This document shows positions 1 through 11,490 of a DNA stretch of 64,000 nt, piece by piece; position 1 is the first letter of the stretch, and every line of letters starts with the position of its first letter. A program made the translations under genes and the position numbers. Source of the DNA: Prosapia bicincta. Its lineage: Eukaryota; Arthropoda; Insecta; Hemiptera; Cercopidae. The notes below the pieces were generated by a model. It was given only the letters and a program-made list of their open reading frames with translations, was not told the DNA's origin and did not search any database. The stretch covers positions 28,925,447 through 28,989,446 of the forward strand of contig JBAIZL010000007.1 in NCBI GenBank assembly GCA_036971475.1. The letters are read 5' to 3'.

Positions 1-179
1 CCCAAAGAAATACCAAATGCAATCTGATAGAAGGAGCACACTTTAACATGAGCATTTTTAACTGAAGAATAAATTAATTTTTTAGAATTTTTTCCATATA
101 AAAATGTTTGTAAAAAAAATAATTAGTTATACAAAAATCCATATATAAAAAGATGTGGTGAAAATTTGACTTTGATATC

Positions 180-185
180 TTTATT
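180..185 (-). terminator. Poly(A) signal AATAAA
   Basis: The reverse complement of TTTATT at this place reads AATAAA, about 36 bases beyond the stop codon of the terminal exon at 221-450. The spacing fits a 3' UTR cleavage signal, but the hexamer is common in AT-rich DNA. Confidence 0.35.
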
Positions 186-220
186 AGTTTTTAAGGAAAG
201 CTGTCTGGAATTTGGGCAAT

Positions 221-450
221 TTAACATGGGCAGAATAAGAGCGTTTTGGACCCCTTAACAGAGCCTGTTAGTGTGAAGTCAGCCTGAACTGTTCCACTTG
301 CACGAAAACCAAGCTCATACAATCCACAGAGCAGGTCAAGGGTTGTGCAAAAATAAACTTCATAGTTTAGTGTATCTTCTACATATAAACAGATTTTAAG
401 CTGCTTAAGTTGAGGAGGTTTATTAGTAGGACCCATTTCTCTGCCACAAT
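221..450 (-). CDS. Terminal coding exon of an unidentified gene
   Basis: On the minus strand a pyrimidine-rich tract ending in GGCAG (about 451-456) is followed by an open frame that ends at a TAA at 221-223. About 36 bases further on there is an AATAAA signal (complement of 180-185). The frame encodes roughly 75 residues, with segments such as LKICLYVEDTLNYEVYFC and LYELGFRASGTVQADFTLTG; the composition is protein-like rather than AT noise. I do not recognise the family. It lies in the same orientation as CtBP and inside what should be CtBP intron 1, so it may be the end of a nested gene, or a processed or old copy. The upstream exons were not found with confidence. Confidence 0.45.
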
Positions 451-1157
451 AAAAGTCAGTTATAGCACAAACCAATAACATGACATAGTGCCCAAAACTT
501 ATATTCAAATCGTATATGCTTTCCCTCTATAAACTGTTTTAGTTTGTTACATCCAAAATATTTCATCTAAAATCTTTTCATGAAAAACTCTGTACTTTAA
601 AAATGATTGGATTATTCATTTAAAATTGGGCTGACTTTGAATGCTTTGTCTAGTTTATAGTTTCATCATTTATTTTCGTATTATCATTGAAATGAGTACA
701 AAACATTATTTGGTGGAATGGGTACCTTGACATTGCGTTAGAAATAAGAGGAACACCCAAAATTCTTCTGCATTACCCCAGTAGTGTGAAACTTATGGTA
801 ACGTGTGATAACCAGAAAACAAGAAGATTCCAAAAAATACTTTACACCCCTAATGTACCACTGTCATATTTATAAAACAGCAAGATTTAAACTCCATTAG
901 CAGTTGCAAAAATTTATTTTCAAAACAACACTGTTAATTTTACATACAGTAGTCTCGATATTCCGAGTCATGATTTTTCGAGCTTCTGTTAAATTTGAGC
1001 CTATTTTATCTATTTGAAAGAAAATAATGAATTGGGCTTCCAAGAGATGTTTATAGCCATACAGTATGCAAAGGAAATGAGTCTGGTTTGCAAGAAATGT
1101 TCATATAAAGTTCTATAAACTTATTTTGTGCATTCTTATTATAATAATGTATTAGGT
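451..1157. other. AT-rich non-coding stretch
   Basis: Part of the presumed first intron of CtBP. I see no exon, repeat unit or RNA gene here. Confidence 0.4.
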
Positions 1158-1367
1158 CTAATTAAAACCTTGTTTTTCTAATGCACAGGAACGTATTTCC
1201 GTGTAATCAGAGGGAATCTCGGTTCCATTTACCTCCAATATTCGAGACTCTACAGTATTATTTTTATTTATTTGGGCTACAATACCATAAAGAAATGTTT
1301 CAGCACAACTGAATACATTTGTTTTCAGTATTTTCTGAACCGACATTAGTTTAGGTATTATTAACAA
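1158..1367 (-). CDS. Possible exon or transposon fragment, unassigned
   Basis: The minus strand holds an open frame of about 69 codons with protein-like composition, including CAETFLYGIVAQINKNNTVE and EVNGTEIPSDYTEIRSC. It lies about 700 bases upstream, in transcription order, of the terminal exon at 221-450, so it could be an earlier exon of the same gene. There is no strong polypyrimidine acceptor at its 5' side. Possible donors are GTAAAT after the codons for RILE and a GT after EKQ. No family is recognised, and it could equally be an eroded transposase piece. Confidence 0.2.
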   Translation of the reverse strand: MLIIPKLMSVQKILKTNVFSCAETFLYGIVAQINKNNTVESRILEVNGTEIPSDYTEIRSCALEKQGFN

Positions 1368-1862
1368 TTATTATGTAAAACATTATTATATATATATATA
1401 TATATATATTATAGTATATTATATATATATTATATATATTTAGTGTTAACAACCACACCACTGTAACCTTGTGGGCATTTAGGCCTTAAATGGCATGTAT
1501 TCTGCAGCTCGTCATATCAGTGTTTATACAAATATTGTTTGGCAACGGACATGATTACTTAATAGCAAAGCACTTCCAACATCTAGTACTATATTTACAT
1601 TTCTTGTTATAATACTAATCCTACCAACAACGAAATCCATTAAAACCAGGGTTCCCAAACTTTTTGTTACCACCCCCCCCCTCCACTGTATACTATAAAT
1701 AAATGGTATAGGCATATGAAAAAAAAAATTATATATTATAAAATCGCTCTTCAACTGTTGTTGGGTTCACTTTGTCAAAGCTAGATGAGATTCTAGCGAA
1801 ACTTTGGAACTGCAATTTTATGCACTGTAGAATGAACAGATGTATTCCAGATAATAACTATT

Positions 1863-1867
<5 letters not shown>

Positions 1868-1906
<39 letters not shown>
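1868..1906. repeat. (TA)n microsatellite
   Basis: A pure AT dinucleotide run directly abuts the family C foldback-type element that starts near 1,907. It is one of about a dozen TA runs in the window that border ribozyme-bearing elements. Confidence 0.95.
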
Positions 1907-1909
<3 letters not shown>

Positions 1910-2238
1910 TTTTTTGGACTAGGAGACTGACAGACTTACCTTGGTAAGAGTCCACTCTGTAGTCTTGAAATAGAAACACATAAAAGCACTTAACCAATGA
2001 TATATTTCAACCACACATTGGGCTTTGTCAATCAAAGAGAAAACACAAAAAGAAATATGAGAGAATGAAATAAAATAAATATAAGTTGTAATCACAGATT
2101 GTGTAGAAATCAGATGTCACAAATGCACAGATTAAAGATATATGTGTTGTTTCCATGAGCATATGAGTGATTATAGTTTATATAAGTCTGTCTCCTAGTC
2201 CAGAAAATCTAAATAATCTTTACCAACCAAAACTAGCC
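1907..2238. mobile_element. Family C element with inverted ends
   Basis: The sequence starts with GATTTTTTGGACTAGGAGAC and ends with the inverted form GTCTCCTAGTCCAGAAAATC near 2,207, followed by AACCAAAACTAGCC. A closely related copy lies at 5,026-5,365. It carries a hammerhead-like motif on the minus strand (about 1,991-2,035). No coding capacity is seen, so it is a non-autonomous element. Confidence 0.7.
1991..2035 (-). ncRNA. Hammerhead-like motif, family C copy 1
   Basis: Reading the minus strand: UGACAAA-type core, a partly decayed stem II, GAA, the self-complementary AUAUAU (stem III), C17, then AUUGG as a possible stem I strand. Stem I is weak here, with several G-U pairs. The motif matches the better copy at 5,143-5,186. 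Confidence 0.4.
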
Positions 2239-2255
2239 TAAATATATATGTATGT

Positions 2256-2380
2256 AAGGTGCCTCATCACTCAAGGTAAAATTATTGCACTTAATGGTGG
2301 ATAAAATTACTTATAATAGTAATATATTAACTTCATAAAGTCAGTGCAACGGAAAAACAATGGATAACGTAAAATATCAA

Positions 2381-2381
<1 letters not shown>
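2256..2381 (+). repeat. Family D fragment (3' part)
   Basis: The segment beginning GGTGCCTCATCACTCAAGG and running through CACTTAATGGTGGATAAAAT to the AACGTAAAATAT tail matches the 3' part of family D copies at 2,764, 15,000 and 25,190. It starts inside the ribozyme-like motif, so the 5' half is absent, and it ends at a (TA)n run. Confidence 0.75.

Positions 2382-2440
<59 letters not shown>
2382..2440. repeat. (TA)n microsatellite
   Basis: A pure AT run lies between a family D fragment on its left and the family F foldback on its right. Confidence 0.95.
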
Positions 2441-2442
<2 letters not shown>

Positions 2443-2476
2443 CTAAGTCAAAATACAAATACAAGAATTATAATTG

Positions 2477-2530
2477 AATTTACAATTCAAAGCTTTTCGT
2501 TGGCTAACAGTACCAACATCATCAGGAATA
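2477..2530 (-). ncRNA. Canonical hammerhead ribozyme motif, family F
   Basis: This is the minus-strand mirror of the motif at 2,566-2,614. CUGAUGA is the complement of 2,519-2,525, followed by stem II GUUGG/CCAAC, GAA and the self-complementary AAGCUU. Stem I pairs UUC with GAA. The strands are near-identical because the element is a palindrome. Confidence 0.65.
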
Positions 2531-2565
2531 TTAAGCAATTAAACAATTAGAATTTTAATTATTTA

Positions 2566-2614
2566 ATATTCCTGATGATGTTGGTACTGTTAGCCAACGA
2601 AAAGCTTTGAATTG
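2566..2614 (+). ncRNA. Canonical hammerhead ribozyme motif, family F
   Basis: CUGAUGA lies at 2,572-2,578 with one unpaired U. Stem II is GUUGG/CCAAC around a nine-base loop, followed by GAA (2,599-2,601), the self-complementary AAGCUU (2,602-2,607) as stem III, and U17 at 2,608. Stem I pairs AUUC upstream of the core with GAAU after 2,608. All conserved hammerhead residues are present. A self-complementary stem III without a loop is the minimal, probably dimeric, form described for Penelope-like elements in animals. Confidence 0.7.
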
Positions 2615-2709
2615 TAAATTCAATTATAATTCTTGTATTTGTATTTTGACTTAGTTCTTTATTAATACACAAGAATACATATTGCGATATATATATATAT
2701 ATATATATA

Positions 2710-2866
2710 ACATGCGATAAACACCGGCTTCACGAACGTAGCATCCACAGCAGAGAACAATCAGTGATTCGACAATGGTCAAAGACCGAAAGGCGCCTCA
2801 TCACTCAAGGTAAAATTATTGCACTTAATGGTGGATAAAATTACTCAAAAATAGTAATATATTAAC

Positions 2867-2868
<2 letters not shown>
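2710..2868 (+). mobile_element. Family D element
   Basis: This copy lies between (TA)n runs at 2,685-2,709 and 2,871-2,914. It contains the hammerhead-like motif at 2,764-2,804 and then the shared tail CACTTAATGGTGGATAAAAT. Other copies lie at 2,256, 14,905-15,100 (inverted pair) and 25,028-25,265 (inverted pair). No coding capacity is seen. Confidence 0.75.
2764..2804 (+). ncRNA. Variant hammerhead-like motif, family D (U3-A8)
   Basis: Stem I GUGAU (2,764-2,768) pairs with AUCAC (2,800-2,804). The 8-nt core is UCGACAAU. Stem II GGUC/GACC has a three-base loop. GAA (2,788-2,790) is followed by the self-complementary AGGCGCCU and C at 2,799. The scaffold equals the canonical motif, but the core has U at position 3 and A at position 8 in place of C3 and G8. 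Confidence 0.5.
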
Positions 2869-2919
<51 letters not shown>

Positions 2920-2924
<5 letters not shown>

Positions 2925-4800
2925 TATATATGTATGTATATAACTATTTATTTATACATACTTTCATAAGAAACATGATATAACATTTCAAATTTTAACT
3001 GATGAGGAAATCAGTGAAATCGATGAGCTTGAATGTATTTCACCAGCATACCTATTAGAGGTTCTATTTTAGTAAAGGCACAACGCAAGTCATTAGCACC
3101 ATCAAGTTTGTTCCTACATTTGGTTTTTATTGCAACAAGTACTAAAAATATATTTCGCACAAGTAGGTGCTTGAAAAAGGCAAGTATAATCGAAGAGCTG
3201 CCTTGTGATACACTTATAAGTGTTTTACCAAAAATGAAGATTCGTCCATTATGGTGCTGTTGTCACATTAAATGGCAAACAATTGTTTCGTGACACTTTT
3301 GTACTATTATTCTATGCGGGCTCTCATGTCGATTTAATTTCAAGTTTACAAAATTTGCACAACCTTCACTTATATTTCATTTATAAATTCATACATTTCA
3401 TTTAAATTATCTGAACATCATGGTCAATAAAATTACCTATTTAAATAAAATCCGAGTTGTAAATTTAGTTTTTAATTTTGATAAATTGTGTACTTAAATT
3501 TCAACTAAATGAGAATATATCTTCCATTTTCCAACTGGTCTTCACCCTTGACTTGCCTTCACACCCCCGGGGACCAATGCAATAAAATAATGCCCTATCT
3601 AGCTCATCATAAGTTGGGTTACATTTTTTTGCGCTTAATCATACCAGGTGATGCATCACGAGAATAAGTAGCTTGTTTACCCTACATTGCTTTTTAACAA
3701 GATCACATACGTCTAAATTACCATTTGATTGTCATGTGTTACACTAGGTCCTTTATTTAATTTATATTTTTTGTATTTGTATTACACATTAGCTCAGGCA
3801 TCACAAATAAATAACAAACTCCCTTTATACAGATATGTTCACCTTAAAGAATAATGATTTCAGAAAACAATGCCCCCAATACTGACAATGATAAAGGTTT
3901 GTTTACTGAATGAGACACCACTGCTCAGTGATGCTAGGAACTTTGCAATTATGATAGAGTCCCATCTCAGTGACCTCATATAACCCCATGTCATAACATA
4001 CAGTTCACACAACGTTAGATATGTACATAATTTGATTTGATTATTCTGGATTATAGGATATATTGTTATACATATTTCATGATTTATTATAATAAAAACT
4101 AATATATTTTTTTAACAACTATTATTAATCTGCAAATGAGCTAAGGCTCTTAAGAGTCCAATCTATTTTAGTAAATATTAGAAATAAAATTTGTATAACT
4201 AAATAGCTACTAACATTTTCAGATTTTAAATTCTGAAGAGGCGAATCAGTTGCTACTTTATTTTTAATTCTACAGCTACAAAAGTTTTAAAAAAACTAAA
4301 TATGAGAAGTTACTCTTTCGTATTTTGCTTTGAAGGTATTTTACACACACAAAATAATAGCCACTATAAAATATTGGAGGAAATATAATACAAAATTAGC
4401 AATATTAATTAATTCTTTGGAATTATAGCTAATTTGTAAACTAGCAGTGATAAATCTCAATTTTCCTTCAGAAATAAAATACAGGCAGACAACATAAAAT
4501 AGGATGAATTAATCTTCAGAAATAGGTATTTACTAAGTTGAAGATTAATAATTGTAAATAAATAAATTATAATGGAATTATTTATTTTGTTTGCTTAAAA
4601 TTAAAGTTATACATTTCAAATCTAAATACACCAAATGTTATCAACAAAAAAGTTTCAACTTAATAAAACACATTAATAAATTTCTTGAACAAAGTGGACT
4701 AATTTTTAACTAATTGGATTGAAATCTACTAACCATTATAAAAAATCATTTATTATAGATTATATCACTTATACTGTACTATACTTGAACAAGAATCTTA
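2920..4800. other. AT-rich non-coding stretch with one small eroded frame
   Basis: A short open frame at 3,033-3,293 has some protein-like stretches (KKASIIEELPCDTLISVLPK), possibly from a degraded transposase that I cannot assign. Otherwise I see only AT-rich sequence in the presumed first intron of CtBP. Confidence 0.3.
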
Positions 4801-4809
4801 TATGGTATA

Positions 4810-4862
4810 TATGCGAGTTAACTTTCGAAGACTTTAATTACGTATCTTCATTTTCGAGCATA
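4810..4862 (-). ncRNA. Variant hammerhead-like motif, family J (U3-A8)
   Basis: On the minus strand, stem I UAUGC pairs with GCAUA (5 bp), followed by the 8-nt core UCGAAAAU. Stem II is GAAGAU/GUCUUC (6 bp with one G-U), then GAA, the self-complementary AGUUAACU as stem III, and C17. Spacing is exactly that of the canonical motif. The core carries U3 and A8. A second, partly eroded copy lies at 25,487-25,539 within a foldback. Confidence 0.5.
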
Positions 4863-4935
4863 AAATGAGTAATATATATATATATTGAAAGCCAGCTACT
4901 ATTTGGTAATTTGGGGTGTGTGTATATATAAAAAA

Positions 4936-4938
<3 letters not shown>

Positions 4939-5025
<87 letters not shown>
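4939..5025. repeat. (TA)n microsatellite
   Basis: A long, nearly pure AT run immediately precedes the family C foldback. Confidence 0.95.
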
Positions 5026-5028
<3 letters not shown>

Positions 5029-5362
5029 GGTTAGTTTTGGTTGGTAATGATTATTTAGATTTTTTGGACTAGGAGACTGACAGACTTACCTTGGTAAGAG
5101 TCCACTCTGTAGTCTTGAAATAGAAACACATAAAAGCACTTAAACAATGATATATTTCAACCACACAGTGGTCTTTGTCAATCGAAGAGAAAACACAAAA
5201 AGAAATATGAGAGAATGAAATAAAATAATTGTAATCCTAAAGGACAAAGACCACTGTGTGGTTGAAATATATCATTGTTTAAGTGATTTTATGTGTTTCT
5301 ATTTCAAGACTACAGAGTGGACTCTTACCAAGGTAAGTCTGTCAGTCTCCTAGTCCAAAAAA

Positions 5363-5365
<3 letters not shown>
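5026..5365. mobile_element. Family C foldback element
   Basis: The left arm begins near 5,056 (GATTTTTTGGACTAGGAGAC) and is repeated inverted up to about 5,365. The arms are about 130 bases each, separated by roughly 55 bases around 5,185-5,240. Both sides run into (TA)n tracts. The element carries hammerhead-like motifs in opposite senses at 5,143-5,186 (minus) and 5,239-5,285 (plus). Confidence 0.85.
5143..5186 (-). ncRNA. Variant hammerhead-like motif, family C
   Basis: On the minus strand: UUGACAAA core, stem II GACCAC/GUGGUU (6 bp with a terminal G-U), GAA, self-complementary AUAUAU, C17. Stem I is the weakest part and can be drawn with a 7- or 8-nt core. The plus-strand partner near 5,239-5,285 has lost the first core positions (GGACAAA). 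Confidence 0.45.

Positions 5366-5421
<56 letters not shown>
5366..5421. repeat. (TA)n microsatellite
   Basis: A pure AT run follows directly after the family C foldback, about 78 bases beyond the CtBP exon 1 donor. Confidence 0.95.
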
Positions 5422-5424
<3 letters not shown>

Positions 5425-5462
5425 AAATTTGATTCCATCGGTTAATTTATTTTAATGTTTTA

Positions 5463-6280
<818 letters not shown>

Positions 6281-6284
6281 TGTA

Positions 6285-6635
6285 GGCAATTCACTGCATG
6301 TTAGTAGAAATTGAACTCTTAAGAACTCGGGATTTATAGATACAGGCCTACAGTACTTTCCCATCCTTTTATTCTTCTAGCAATTGACTACATGTTGGTA
6401 GAAATAGAACTCTTAAGAGCTCGGGATTTATAGATAGAGGCCCACCGTACTTTCCCATCCTTTTATTCTTCTAGCAATTGTATATATGTTGGTAGAAATA
6501 TAGCTCTTAAGAACTCGGGATTTATTTATAGATACAGTCCTAAAGTACTTTCCCATCCTTTTATTCTTCTAGCAATTAACTGCATGTTAGTAGAAATAGA
6601 ATTCTAAGAAGTCGGCATTAGAAGATACAGGCCTA
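6285..6635. repeat. ~102-bp tandem repeat, about 3.3 copies
   Basis: Successive units share TTTCCCATCCTTTTATTCTT followed by CTAGCAATT and a GTAGAAAT...CTCTTAAGA segment, at about 6,290, 6,385, 6,480 and 6,575. The units are diverged from each other. They lie within the left part of the Tigger-like element. Confidence 0.8.
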
Positions 6636-6749
6636 CAATACTTTACCTTCCTTCCACCATTTTCTCTTTTCACTGATTTCAATTTTTCTAGCTCAGTTAC
6701 TCAGTTTTATTCGTATTGTGAGTTTGTCCTGTTGTGAACAAATGTAAAA

Positions 6750-8140
6750 AAGAAAGTGTTTAAGTGTAATAGAAAATGTAAATGTTATAAGAGTGGTTGA
6801 CAAAGGTGTAAAAGAATAGGATATTCCATAAAAATTCTGTATACCTCAGAGTTTGCTATCGACTATTCTAAAAAACTGGGATCAGATTCTCCAACTAGGT
6901 CTTACTTATGATTTGCAAAGAGAGAAAATAAAACTGTGTACTTATGAAGATATCGATAACACAATGATTAAGTATCATTAGGTCACAGTGGTTTCAACGG
7001 TTGGATAGTAAAATTCGAAAGACGGCATAACATCTTTCAAAAAGTCATTTCGGGAGAAGGTGCTAGTGTTGTGCATTTGTGAATTTTGAAAGGAAAATTT
7101 GTTGAAAAAACTTTTAAATGGGTTAAGAATCAAAAGACATTTTCAATGCTGATGAGATTGGTCTGTTTTTTTAAATTTTTGGCGAACAAGACACTAACTT
7201 TTTAAACCAACTTTAATTTTCGAGAAGGAAGCAAAAAAAAATCACCGTATTAGTGGTAGCTAACATGTTAAGGACAGAAAAACTTAAATTCCTTGTGAAT
7301 GGGAAAAGCAAATCTCCAATCCATCAAGTCCTTAGAAGTTGATCACTCGTTTAATAAAAAAGCTTGGATAACGTATGAAATTTTATCAAATGGATGTTGA
7401 GGCTGGACAAGCAGATCTAGAAAAAAGGAAAATTGTACTTTTCATCTACAACTGTCCTGCACATCCAAAAACTGAAGACATCAATTCCAAACTGAAGACC
7501 AGTAAATGTTACATCGATACTTCAATCACTCGATCAGAGAGTAATAAACAATGAAGCTACACTATAGACAATTTTTTTTTTTAATATTGTGACTATCGTA
7601 GAAAACAATGAAATTGTACTCAAAAACATTGTAAATCCAATGGACTGCATCACTTAACGATGCTTGGATAAATGGCATGAAGAAAACAATTCTTAATTGT
7701 TTCTCCAAAGCTGGATTTAGTTCGTTCACACATGAAGAGGACAGTGAGGATAACATGACTTTCAGTGAATTAAAAAAGCAATGGGATTTTCTGAAAAGTT
7801 CAGGAAACTTAGCTGATGGCGTTCCACTTGAAGATTCTATTCGCGTGAATAAATATGTGGCGGTTTCCAATTTTCCAGGCGACGAAGACATACTCTAAAG
7901 CATCCAGATGATAAACTGAAATGAAATTTTGGAAGATAATGACAATGATTGTGATGAATCTGAAGAGATCATGAAATTTTACAATCATGGAGGATTTCAA
8001 ATGAAAGATGGTGTACTACGCAGCATTTTTGACTGTCTGAATAAATGTGAAACCTTCATTGAACCTGAAATTTTTTTATTCAAACGCAAAGTGCATCAAA
8101 AAATTACTTTTTCAGATAAAACTTTGAAAACTAGATAGCA
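6750..8140 (+). pseudogene. Tigger/pogo-type transposase pseudogene
   Basis: This is a decayed DDE transposase of the Tc1/mariner superfamily, pogo/Tigger branch. Conceptual translation, needing several frame changes, shows family landmarks in order: a CENP-B-like N-terminal stretch (VDKGVKE, LSTILKN, YEDIDNTMIK), the catalytic-core start FNADEIGLFF (about 7,138), KITVLVVANML, KLKFLVNGKSKSP, then the SIL(Q)SLDQRVI region (about 7,520) and an acidic C-terminal part (7,677-7,898) with the frames around 7,929-8,138. Stops and frameshifts make it non-functional. The right terminus GTTATTCAGAGGTTCAACTG ends at about 8,769 before TA. The left terminus is not clear. Confidence 0.8.
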
Positions 8141-8679
8141 ACGATTTAAAACGTACTTACATTAAGTTATTTATAGTATTATTTTGTTTAATTTAATAGT
8201 TTTTTCTCCGGATACAGTCTGTGTAGTGTGTAATGCAGTTTGCATTATTTGAAATTGAATTGTGTGTATAAAGTACTCGAATAAAAAAAGTTAAGGCAGT
8301 TAATTAATTACGGTACTTAATGTACTTCCATTAAATTCCACTATGTTCGTCATAGTTCATGAAAATGAATTTATGAGTGAATATATTTATTACAATATTT
8401 TGACAGTAAGTTTTCATAAGCATTAGACAACTACAGAGTAGAACCTATAAAAAATATTCAATATGGATATCTAATTGGGTATAATGAAGAAATATTCTGA
8501 ACATATTAATAAAACATATTTTGATATTCAACAACTTAAATTTTTAGATAGATTGAGACTTTATAAAACATCCAATATTAACGTTGGCCTATTATCCTAC
8601 TTACGCTTGCGATATTATACTGTATTCCTTTTATTACAGCCCACAATTTTATAAGACCAGTAAGATGGGGTGGGAGTAT

Positions 8680-8769
8680 TCTTGACAAGACAACCTCTCA
8701 ATAACGAACACCTCTCTACAACGAATTCATTTTCTGGATAATCGACTATGTTATTCAGAGGTTCAACTG
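8680..8769. mobile_element. Right terminal region of the Tigger-like element
   Basis: CTCTCAATAACGAACACCTC and GTTATTCAGAGGTTCAACTG, followed by TA, have the typical form of a Tigger terminal inverted repeat (CAGTTGAACCTCTGAATAAC read outward-in). TA is the expected target duplication. Confidence 0.6.
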
Positions 8770-8837
8770 TATTTATAATAAATTAATGATATATTTTCCT
8801 AGAATAAATATACAGTCTTTTTAAATTCTGTCGATTA

Positions 8838-9750
8838 TCTATACTATTATATAAATATCTAATGGTGTCTGTCGTGTGTGTTAATCAATCATGTAAAAAC
8901 TATTGGACCCAGTGAGCTGAAATTGTATATGAACATTCTTTAATGTCCCTGGTTAACACATAGGAATATTTTTTATTTAGAAATTCTGTCAGGTCACCGC
9001 CCTACTGGCCTTGAAAACTCCCTGAACACTTAATTAACTATACTCCATTATATACATGACTTGGTTTAATCAGCTGATAATCACCTGTAAAAATCACTTC
9101 TAAACACATTTACAGCTGATAGTAATTGTTTGTTGTTAATCATCTTTTAAAGGTTAGTTATACTTTACAAATGTTATGCTAAAAGCAGAAGCTTTTCCTT
9201 CTCTTGGTTTTTCAAAACAATAATTGGTAAATTTATAATGTTGATATTTATTGGGATTTAATTTATACTATTATATAAAAATCTTAGGATGTCTATCTGT
9301 GTGTGTTTTACTCAATCACATAAAAATACTCGACCCATTGAGCTGAAATTTTACATAGACATTCTTAGGGTCCCTGGTTAACACGTAGGCCTATTTATAT
9401 TTAGAAATATAATCAGGACACTGCCCTACTGGCCTTGAAAACACCTTTTACACTCAATTACTTATACTCCATTATATACTTGGCCTAATCAATTTATATT
9501 ATTTGTAATCACCTGTAAAAGTTAATTTTAAACACAACTAAACAGGTGATAGTAAATGTTTGTTGTTATTCATCTTTCAATGTTAGTTATACTTTACAAA
9601 TGTCAGGTTAAAAGCAGAAGCTTTTCCTTCTTGGTTTTTCAAGACATTAATTGTAAGTTTATAAACCATAGTTTGATATATTTATTGGGAATACAAATTA
9701 AATCAATACAAATATACGTCAACCTGTGCGAAGGACAGGTACTCGGCTAG
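8838..9750. mobile_element. Non-autonomous Helitron-like element, internally duplicated
   Basis: The element starts with TCTATACTATTATATAAA immediately after an A and ends with GTACTCGGCTAG followed by T. This matches Helitron ends (5' TC, 3' CTRR, insertion between A and T). A short GC-rich hairpin-like segment precedes the end (about 9,722-9,746). The body consists of two diverged tandem copies (about 8,838-9,255 and 9,256-9,750) sharing GAGCTGAAAT, GTCCCTGGTTAACAC and CCCTACTGGCCTTGAAAAC. No Rep/helicase coding is present. Confidence 0.65.
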
Positions 9751-9759
9751 TACACTATA

Positions 9760-11490
9760 AATTTGTCAATCTATATTACCAACAATATATTTAAGAGATT
9801 AAATTTCCACTACGTGCTACATAATAAAATGAAATTTTCATTAGCAACAAAAGTAATATAATACCTCCCATTATATTGATTTCCTTTTTGCAAACAACTT
9901 TTTTTTATAATAATAGGTCTTATAATAATGGTTTTGCATAAAAATAACATCATTTTTTCACTATATATTTTCTACTATGACATAAACCCTCCAATAAACA
10001 ACAGACTGAACCAGAAGAAGGTAAAAAAATAATGTGTAATTTCCTAAACAAACACTAGTCTCAGAAAGAGTATTTTCTGAATTAACGTAGCCTTGAACAG
10101 TAGGGTTCCAGCCCCGTGTTTTTTCCTGTCTTCAGAAAGTCTAAAACAGTATACTAATATTCTCTAACTTCATACTGTTGTTTTGATCGGTCTCTATAAT
10201 TCGCGCTTTTTTTTTATCGAACCATATACCGTGTTTTTAAACAAACATGTAACATTATCACTACGAAAGAACATCTATCCTAGACTTGTTTGGTAGAGGA
10301 GAGAAACTAATATAAACTATGGATGTGATTGTAGTGATCAAGGTTTTCTGAATTGAGTCTGACTACCATCTGAAAGGATAGCAAGATATTGAATCACATC
10401 GAATACCTGAGTCAACAGCCTTAATTCCAATAAGACCATAAGCTTCAGTGATTCCAAGCAGAATCAAAGTAGATGAACTGTTTGTCACTCACCAGCTTTG
10501 AACTATGTGCCTGCATGACATTATCCAGTTTGCAAAAATCCCAAGAATGTTGCTATAGCCTATAGTAAATAGTGAATCACAAATTTAAATGACACCTAGT
10601 TGAAATCGAGTCATTGTTTCATATGCAAATGACCGAATCAGCCTAAAAGGAAGGAGGTTTGGAATTACAATCTCTAGGTACCAGCATTTACGAGCCTTTA
10701 GGCCTACAGAAGATAAGTGTCTGAACCAGTCTTGGTGATAGATACTTCCAACTTTATCCCCTCCCAATATTCTCCCAAAAGACTAATTGGTATGTTTAGG
10801 GACTAAATCGCTAATATTAAGTATTACAAAACCAATTTATAACTTCAATAATATTATCAGCTTAATCAAACTAAATGCAACGAAATCATTTTAAACGTGT
10901 TCGATGACTTCCTACCCCTACACATAAGTTCTATGATTGGTGTCACTTTAGCAGAAATATTTGTCCATCACAATTATCAAGAAAATACTACATCATATTA
11001 ATACAGCGTATTTGTTGTGTATACTTACAGAAAATATCGAATTGAGGTAAGGATATGTATCCAGATGACTGTAATCACATTATAATAAGAAAACACCATC
11101 AAACAGTTAAATATTTTACCCACCTAAACACCTCAATGCCATGCATTTTAACCTAGCCTACATCTTTAAATTAAAAATTGATGTACAAGTAGACTTATCC
11201 AATATGCACATAAAAAACCCCACAAATTCAACATATATTATAAACCTATTAACCCTTTATCACATTATACAAATATAAAAAGGAAATAATCACCGGTCAA
11301 GTGTTTGGTCCATTTAAACAGCCCAATGCCTGGCATTTCAAACCTAAACTACATCCCTCGACATATCCATCAACACATAAATAAACACAAATTTTATCCA
11401 TATAAGCTTGGTAATTCTAGTTTACCAACATTATTCTTCTACTAACCCACTCAAACCTAAAACACCATGATCTTATCTTCTTTCAAATAT
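9760..11490. other. AT-rich intergenic stretch
   Basis: I see no gene. A short diverged duplication around the words CAATGCCATGCATTTTAACC and CAATGCCTGGCATTTCAAAC lies at about 11,115-11,210 and 11,300-11,390. The rest is unremarkable. Confidence 0.4.

Larger units (their letters stand above)
2441..2656. mobile_element. Family F foldback with two canonical hammerheads
   Basis: The arms 2,441-2,532 and 2,565-2,656 are essentially perfect inverted repeats separated by about 32 bases. The outer ends read AACTAAGTCAAAATACAAAT and its complement. Each arm contains a full hammerhead core, so one ribozyme is encoded on each strand. The element is bordered by (TA)n on the left and, after a short tail, by (TA)n on the right (2,685). 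It has no coding capacity. An eroded copy lacking the ribozyme core is at about 24,880-24,980, and a single-arm copy lies at about 51,100-51,200. Confidence 0.85.

Noticed and set aside
3004..3036. CTGATGAGG followed by GAAA, hammerhead-like word
   Set aside because: No stem II between core and GAAA and no palindromic stem III; part of an eroded protein-like frame.
7140..7160. CTGATGAGATTGG word
   Set aside because: It is the NADEIG codon stretch of a Tigger transposase pseudogene.
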